Source: CAZJCK01 sp964544635 (lineage in GTDB: Bacteria > Zixibacteria > MSB-5A5 > GN15 > FEB-12). From it: a stretch of 28,180 nt of DNA. Positions 23,445 through 28,180 of the stretch are shown here, piece by piece. A program made the position numbers and the translations under genes. The DNA is taken from the NCBI GenBank assembly GCA_964544635.1, contig CAZJCK010000046.1, positions 1 to 28,180 of the forward strand, written 5' to 3'. The notes beneath the pieces were generated by a model. That model saw nothing but the letters and a program-made list of their open reading frames with translations. It did not search any database and was not told the origin of the DNA. Within the stretch, counting starts at the first letter, position 1. Every line of letters starts with the position of its first letter.

Positions 23445-24455
23445 TTCGTCGAGCTTCTGCTCGATCCGACGCACTCGCTTGAGCAGATCCGGCAATCGCG
23501 GCATCGCCGCATTGATCTTCATCTGCTCGCTGATGTCTCTGGCCGGGGAACCGAAAACGGTTTTCCCGGCCGCAACATCGTGGCCGACCCCCGACTGTGC
23601 CGCCACCGTCACCCGATCCCCGATCTCGAGGTGGCCGATCAGTCCCACCTGCCCCGCAAGAATGACCCCCTGGCCCAGTTTGGTCGAACCGGATATCCCC
23701 ACCTGCGCCACGATGATCGAGTGATCACCAATTTCCACGTTGTGCGCGATCTGCACCAGGTTGTCGATCTTTACCCCGTTGCCGATCTTCGTCGGCCCCA
23801 GCGCCCCGCGGTCAATCGTTGAATTGGCGCCGATCTCGACATCATTGCCGATCTCAACTGAGCCAATCTGCTGAATCTTCTTCAACCCGGTGTCGGTCGG
23901 CGCAAACCCGAAACCGTCCGACCCGATCACCACCCCGGGATGAAGAACCACCCGATCCCCGATCCTGCATCCGTCCATGATTCGCACCCCCGGATACAAA
24001 ACGCACTCCGCCCCGATTGTGGCATCGTTGCCGACATACACGCCGGGCATCAGTTGCGCGTCTTTACCTATATTGGAATTACGCCCCACCACCACCTGGG
24101 CCCCGATTCCGGCCGACGGGTCTACCGTAGCCGACTCATCAATCACCGCCGTTTCATGCCGGCCGGCGTTTACCCGGCGGCGGACCGGGTAGAGAATGTC
24201 AACAATCCGGGCAAACGTAAGATACGGGCTGTCGTGCCGCAGCACCGGACAACCCGTGTATTCAGTCTCGCGATCGAGGACCAACGCCGACGCTTTCGTG
24301 TCAGCGAGGTACTTCTTGTATTTCTTGTTGGCGACAAATGAAATGTCGCCCGGTCCGGCCGACTGCACGGTTGCCGCCGACCTGACCTCAACCGAACCAT
24401 CCCCCTCAATAGTCCCCCCGACCTGTTCGGCCAACTGTGCCAGCGTACGAGCCAT
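23430..24455 (-). CDS. lpxD: UDP-3-O-acylglucosamine N-acyltransferase
   Basis: LpxD adds the second (N-linked) hydroxyacyl chain to UDP-3-O-acylglucosamine in lipid A synthesis, using acyl-ACP. The 341-residue protein has an N-terminal uridine-binding domain (1-100; GDISFVANKKYKKYL) and a left-handed beta-helix of hexapeptide repeats (about 105-310; VVVGRNSNIGKDAQLMPGVY). The catalytic His is in VQIAHNVEIGDHS. A short C-terminal helix (MPRLPDLLKRVRRIEQKL) follows. It starts one base after the skp stop, so it is translationally coupled, in the common bamA-skp-lpxD order. The window contains no lpxA, fabZ or lpxB, which often follow. Confidence 0.97.
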   Translation of the reverse strand: MARTLAQLAEQVGGTIEGDGSVEVRSAATVQSAGPGDISFVANKKYKKYLADTKASALVLDRETEYTGCPVLRHDSPYLTFARIVDILYPVRRRVNAGRHETAVIDESATVDPSAGIGAQVVVGRNSNIGKDAQLMPGVYVGNDATIGAECVLYPGVRIMDGCRIGDRVVLHPGVVIGSDGFGFAPTDTGLKKIQQIGSVEIGNDVEIGANSTIDRGALGPTKIGNGVKIDNLVQIAHNVEIGDHSIIVAQVGISGSTKLGQGVILAGQVGLIGHLEIGDRVTVAAQSGVGHDVAAGKTVFGSPARDISEQMKINAAMPRLPDLLKRVRRIEQKLDESSGD

Positions 24456-24456
24456 G

Positions 24457-24993
24457 TTACCGCGGATTGTCCTCGAGCCACTCGAGAACCCGGTCCGTCA
24501 CATCATACGTTTCTTTAATGTATCCCAGCCCGCTCTGCAGCGTGAAGATAACGTCGTAGTTACCCTCAACCGCCACCGCTTCAATCGCCAGGTTGATGTG
24601 CTCCAGCAGCGGACGTATCAACGACATCTGTTTCTGCTCGGCCTGGCCCGACGGTCCGAAGACCTGCTTGGTGTAGGCGTCCAGCGCCTGTTCCTTGGCC
24701 CGGATCGACGCCTCCCGCTCCTTGCGCTTCTCTTCGGAAAGGATCAGCTTCTGGCGCTCGAACTCCTGCCGCAGCTCGCGCAGTTCTTCCTGCTTGGCGA
24801 CCGCTTCGTCTTCCCACGCCTTCGCTTCGATCTCAAACTCCTCCTGCGCCTTCGCCCAGGCATTATACTCCGCCTTGATACGTTCATCATCGATGAAACC
24901 CATCTTGATCGCCTGGGCGTTTGCCGACGACGCCAGCACACCGAGCAGAAGCAGGGCGGCACAACCGTACAAAACAAACTTCATCATTCGCAT
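24457..24993 (-). CDS. skp: Skp/OmpH-family periplasmic chaperone
   Basis: Skp holds unfolded outer-membrane proteins in the periplasm and delivers them to BamA. The 178-residue protein has a signal peptide (to about ANAQA, residue 27), the usual start of the mature form (IKMGFIDDERI), then a long charged coiled-coil (about 40-115; KAWEDEAVAKQEELRELRQE) and the C-terminal body strand NYDVIFTLQSGLGYI. ATG 24993 is chosen for AAGGAG upstream; an earlier ATG 11 codons before would put extra residues ahead of the signal peptide. It lies 38 bases after bamA in the same operon. Confidence 0.93.
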   Translation of the reverse strand: MRMMKFVLYGCAALLLLGVLASSANAQAIKMGFIDDERIKAEYNAWAKAQEEFEIEAKAWEDEAVAKQEELRELRQEFERQKLILSEEKRKEREASIRAKEQALDAYTKQVFGPSGQAEQKQMSLIRPLLEHINLAIEAVAVEGNYDVIFTLQSGLGYIKETYDVTDRVLEWLEDNPR

Positions 24994-25031
24994 GGCAACT
25001 CCTTGCATCATATCAAACGTTCTCATTCATG

Positions 25032-27545
25032 CTATCTAAAGACTGACCCGATCTGGAAATGTGGGCGCCACTTTCTCTCCTGGTTCGGCGCCGCCACCAG
25101 CGGATAGCCGAAGTCGAACCCGAGCGTCCCCATCCCTGGTATCGCTATTCGGAACCCAACCCCTGTACCCCAATACAGCCCCCCAAGTTTCATGTTTTCA
25201 CGGTGCAGCCACGAACGGCCACCGTCAAGAAACGCCAGGACATAAATCTGCTGCGGCACCAACGGAATCTGCAGCTCGAGATTGGTCACGAACATGTGCT
25301 TGCCACGCACCCGCGTCCGGAACGAACCGGTCGATTGTACGCTATCAGCCGTCGCCGCTCCGGGATTACTGATATGTGCAGTATCCGGCCACGTGTAGTA
25401 GAAAATGGTATCGCCCTGGGTAATTAATGAGTCTGGCGTTAAAGAACCGTCATCATAGCCGCGTATCACACCGTCATACGCCGTACCACCCGGCGTGAAC
25501 CGGTCGGAGATCAATATCTTGTCATCCCCAACCTGGGTGGTCACCACCCCATACTCCGCCTTGGCGGCAAACGCTATCCCGCGCCACAACGGTATGAAGT
25601 ACGACGCCGAGAACTGGTGCTTCTGGTACTCCCAATGACCACCGAGGACACCACCGGTATTTTCAAACGTATACTGGAAATCCGAACCACTGGTTGCAAA
25701 TTCCGGCAGGTTTCTGGAATCGCGACGGATCGTAAAGCCGATACTCCGGGCGTCATTCCAGTTCTCGAAATTGAGGATCGAGCCGGGGTAAGGGGCGCCC
25801 AGCGGACGATCCAGCGTCGGCCCCACCGTCACCGTCGAATCCGGAATCACGACATCGTCTTCATCTTTGACAGGCACTTCGAAGGTCGTCACGAATTTTT
25901 TGTACGAGTTTTCAACCTCAAACGGATCACTGAAATCGTAGTACCGTGTCCGTTCCATCGAAACATTCGCGAACACCCTGAAGAAGTTATCCGGCCAGCG
26001 CAACCGTCGACCAATGCGAATCGACCCGCCCTGACGCGCTTCCGTGTAGTCGTCGAACCAGCGACGGTTCAGCGCGAAACCGCTGATCCCCAGGAGGGTC
26101 GGACGGCCGAACATCCACGGCTCAGTGAAGGTCGCCTGGAACGAGTTGCGACGACTCCCGAAGTCGACACTGAAACTCAGGTTCTGGCCCATCCCCCTGA
26201 AGTTCGGAATGCCCAAACCAACATTGCCGACCAGCTTGTCACGGCTGTTATACCCCGCACCGGCCGACACCTGCGCTGTCTGCTTCTCTTCAACCTCAAA
26301 CTCAATATCAACATCACCGTTCGGAAGATTGACCGGCGTCGGCACCACGTTGGCGAAATAGTTCAGCGCCATCACGTCACGTACCGAACGGATCAGCAAC
26401 TGACGGGAAAACGTCCGCCCCGGCAGCGTCGACAACTCCCGGCGTATCACATGGTCGCGCGTCTTGGTGTTCCCCTTGATATGCACCAGCCGGATACTCG
26501 ACGGCAACCCTTCGGCGATCGCATACTTCACGTCGATGATCGAATCACTGCGCGTCGTCCGCTCATCGAGAATATCAATGTGCAGGTGACCGATATCGTA
26601 GTACGCCGACGATATCTCAAACAGCGATTCTTCGTACTTCTCCTGGTTGAATACGTCGCCGCTGGTATATTTCAACTTGCTCTGTAAGAACTCGTCCGGA
26701 AGCTTCTCGTTGTTGGCGAACGTTACATCCCCGAAATAGTACTGCGGCCCTTCGTACACCTCGAGATAGATCGTCATCCGGTTACGGTCCTGGTCGATCG
26801 CTATCGAGTCGTCGACGAGATAGGCGTCGATAAAGCCACGCTTGTGCAGCTCCGCGATCACCTTCTCCAAATCTTCGTCGTATTCGTCCTGTGCGAAGTC
26901 CGATGTCCTGAACAGCCCCCGCTTGCGGTTGCGCATCTTGCCGACCAGGTCGTCCGCCGGCGTACGCTCCAGCCCGCCGATCACCACGTTTTCGACCTTC
27001 ACCTTGTCCTTCTCGTCGATCGCCAGCTTTAAGAGCGCTTCGGTCGAGTCCACGCTGTAATCGAGATCGGCCTCAACTGCCGCCTGGAAATACCCCTTTT
27101 CCGCATACAGCTTCTTGATCTTGTCCACCGACTTGTGGACCAGGTTGGGGGAGATATACCCCCCGACACCAAGACCGATCTCGCTCTTGATATCCTTGTC
27201 GTTGATCTTGTCGTTACCCGTGATCTCTATGCCGGAAAGTTTCGGCAGTTCCTCGACCACGATAAACACCTTGATGCCGCCAACCGTCTGCTCCGCCTCG
27301 AGCTGCACGTTGGAAAACAGGCCAAGACCGTACAGCCGACGGATAGTCTCTGAAACATCAGTCGGCGTCAACTGAGAGCCAATATGAATATTGGAGACAC
27401 CGAGGATGAGCGATTCACTGGCAATCCGGTTGCCGACCACTTCAACCTCGATTACCCGGAAATTCTCCTGTGCCGAAACCTGCGGCGCGACGACCAGTGC
27501 CAGCGCCAGCAGGATAAGAGCTATCCGTGCTCCCTGCCGCTTCAT
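25032..27545 (-). CDS. bamA: Outer-membrane protein assembly factor BamA
   Basis: BamA inserts beta-barrel proteins into the outer membrane. The 837-residue protein has a signal peptide (to about SAQ, residue 26), five POTRA domains (about 29-98, 101-178, 181-264, 267-345, 349-421), each opening with a strand such as IEVEVVGN, IEITGN or VHIKGN, and a C-terminal barrel (about 425-837) with GVIRGYDDGSL, the counterpart of the VRGF/Y lid motif. It ends HFQIGSVFR, with the penultimate aromatic region but a final Arg. ATG 27545 follows GGGAGA. It directly follows rplU (27-base gap) and precedes skp and lpxD, a standard assembly cluster. Confidence 0.97.
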   Translation of the reverse strand: MKRQGARIALILLALALVVAPQVSAQENFRVIEVEVVGNRIASESLILGVSNIHIGSQLTPTDVSETIRRLYGLGLFSNVQLEAEQTVGGIKVFIVVEELPKLSGIEITGNDKINDKDIKSEIGLGVGGYISPNLVHKSVDKIKKLYAEKGYFQAAVEADLDYSVDSTEALLKLAIDEKDKVKVENVVIGGLERTPADDLVGKMRNRKRGLFRTSDFAQDEYDEDLEKVIAELHKRGFIDAYLVDDSIAIDQDRNRMTIYLEVYEGPQYYFGDVTFANNEKLPDEFLQSKLKYTSGDVFNQEKYEESLFEISSAYYDIGHLHIDILDERTTRSDSIIDVKYAIAEGLPSSIRLVHIKGNTKTRDHVIRRELSTLPGRTFSRQLLIRSVRDVMALNYFANVVPTPVNLPNGDVDIEFEVEEKQTAQVSAGAGYNSRDKLVGNVGLGIPNFRGMGQNLSFSVDFGSRRNSFQATFTEPWMFGRPTLLGISGFALNRRWFDDYTEARQGGSIRIGRRLRWPDNFFRVFANVSMERTRYYDFSDPFEVENSYKKFVTTFEVPVKDEDDVVIPDSTVTVGPTLDRPLGAPYPGSILNFENWNDARSIGFTIRRDSRNLPEFATSGSDFQYTFENTGGVLGGHWEYQKHQFSASYFIPLWRGIAFAAKAEYGVVTTQVGDDKILISDRFTPGGTAYDGVIRGYDDGSLTPDSLITQGDTIFYYTWPDTAHISNPGAATADSVQSTGSFRTRVRGKHMFVTNLELQIPLVPQQIYVLAFLDGGRSWLHRENMKLGGLYWGTGVGFRIAIPGMGTLGFDFGYPLVAAPNQERKWRPHFQIGSVFR

Positions 27546-27572
27546 GTGCTCTCCCGTTGCCAAAAGACGACG

Positions 27573-27887
27573 TTAGGGCGCGACGATCCGATTGATCTTG
27601 ATCTCCGAATAATCCTGTCGGTGACCCTGACGCTTCCGGTATTTCGTGCGCCGTTTAAACTTAAACACCAACACCTTGTCGTCCTGCCCGTGAGCCAGCA
27701 CTTCGGCTTCAATCCTGGCATTCTCCACCAGCGGCGTACCGATGACCGCATCACCATCGCTCTTGATCATCAGTACCTCGCCGATGTCGACTTTCGACCC
27801 GGCCTCGGCGTCCATCAACGGGACCCGCAGGGTTTCACCTTCTTCAGCAGCAAACTGGTGGCTGCCGATCTGAAAGACAGCATGCAT
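27573..27887 (-). CDS. rplU: 50S ribosomal protein L21
   Basis: L21 binds 23S rRNA in the large subunit. The 104-residue protein matches the family length, with MHAVFQIGSHQFAAEEGETL at the N-terminus and the basic signature KFKRRTKYRKRQGHRQDY near 76-93. GGAGG lies ten bases before ATG 27887, slightly far. In most bacteria rplU is followed by rpmA (L27); here the next gene, 27 bases on, is bamA, and no rpmA is found in the window. Confidence 0.96.
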   Translation of the reverse strand: MHAVFQIGSHQFAAEEGETLRVPLMDAEAGSKVDIGEVLMIKSDGDAVIGTPLVENARIEAEVLAHGQDDKVLVFKFKRRTKYRKRQGHRQDYSEIKINRIVAP

Positions 27888-27939
27888 CGTCTTTATTCCT
27901 CCGAAATGTTTTTCGTAACCTGTTGTCGGTAAACCTCAA

Positions 27940-27967
27940 AGGGTACGATTTCGGCGTTAGAAGTCAA
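27940..27967 (-). promoter_or_regulatory. Candidate promoter of rplU-bamA-skp-lpxD
   Basis: On the minus strand TTGACT (27967-27962) and TACCCT (27945-27940) are 16 bases apart, 53 bases upstream of the rplU ATG. The -35 box is good, the -10 box weak and the spacer short. Confidence 0.5.
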
Positions 27968-28105
27968 GACTTTTCTCCTGTCTCGATCCCGTTAAAACCG
28001 CCTCTTTACACATATTTGCCCCCATTCGGTTCCCCTTGTGGTGATATGCGGGCGACCGTGGGCGGCCTGCCCTTTGGGCGGGGGAGAAATAGGTTACACA
28101 TTGGT

Positions 28106-28126
28106 AGCCCACCTTTCAGGTGGGCT
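28106..28126 (+). repeat. Palindrome AGCCCACC-TTTCA-GGTGGGCT
   Basis: A perfect eight-pair hairpin, the best-preserved member of the CCCACC/GGTGGG family in the window. It follows the wording of the left-end array (TAGCCCACC) with the TTTCA loop of the 12516 copy. No gene overlaps it. Confidence 0.8.
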
Positions 28127-28134
28127 CTGTGTTC

Positions 28135-28180
28135 GTCATCCCGGACAAGATCCGCCGGAGGCGGACCGCAGATCCGGGAC
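28135..28180. repeat. Nested palindrome at the window edge (incomplete)
   Basis: An outer CCCGGA...TCCGGG pair (28140-28145 and 28173-28178) encloses an inner CCGCC-GGA-GGCGG. It resembles the 'ATCCCGGAC...GATCCGGG' dispersed elements of many genomes and a fragment near 12588-12604. It may continue past the window. Together with the hairpin before it, this fills the gene-free right end after rplU. Confidence 0.55.

Overview
The window (28,180 bp, GC-rich by eye) reads as part of a chromosome from a diderm, Gram-negative-type bacterium. It carries bamA, skp and lpxD for the outer membrane and lipid A, lgt, several lipoprotein signals and multiheme c-type cytochromes. I cannot name the phylum. 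Gene content (NTT-HEAT transporter, porin-cytochrome cluster, many short GC-rich palindromes) would fit an uncultivated lineage near the FCB group, for example Zixibacteria-like, but this is low-confidence inference. I see no phage, transposase, integrase, tRNA, rRNA or CRISPR array.

Layout. 1-626 has no gene and holds a tandem palindromic repeat array. 627-1226 (-) is a lipoprotein-type MsrB. Divergent from it, 1418-3295 (+) encodes a cyclic-nucleotide-binding-like domain fused to a complete aspartase. 3448-3753 (+) is a small membrane protein behind a near-consensus promoter. 12405 down to 3938 (-) is a tight six-gene operon: POTRA-less BamA-like barrel, lipoprotein with kinase-like motifs, secreted unknown, NTT-type nucleotide translocase fused to HEAT repeats, small cNMP-like protein, PAP2 phosphatase. 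12406-12911 holds its promoter and a palindrome mosaic. 12912-14540 (+) is a BACON-like/Ycf48-type propeller lipoprotein, and a second mosaic copy follows it. 18580 down to 14897 (-) is a porin-cytochrome cluster: decaheme cytochrome, outer-membrane barrel, hexaheme lipoprotein, with promoter, CRP-like site and terminator. 22093 down to 18839 (-) is nadE-rsmI-PAP2_3-lgt with overlapping genes. 22238-22663 (+) is ssb with promoter and terminator. 22860-23444 (+) is a HAMP-only membrane protein that overlaps lpxD tail to tail. 27887 down to 23430 (-) is rplU-bamA-skp-lpxD. The right end is again repeat.

How the genes work together. The rplU-bamA-skp-lpxD and nadE-rsmI-PAP2-lgt groups are envelope and housekeeping functions. 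The cytochrome cluster has the three parts needed to move electrons across the outer membrane: a periplasmic decaheme, a barrel sheath and a surface lipoprotein. The six-gene operon is the most unusual part. It puts a possible nucleotide carrier next to an extracytoplasmic protein with kinase-fold motifs and a PAP2 phosphatase, plus its own barrel. A role in periplasmic nucleotide or phosphate chemistry is a hypothesis only. Five candidate promoters share TTGACA-like -35 boxes, so the housekeeping sigma factor appears sigma70-like.
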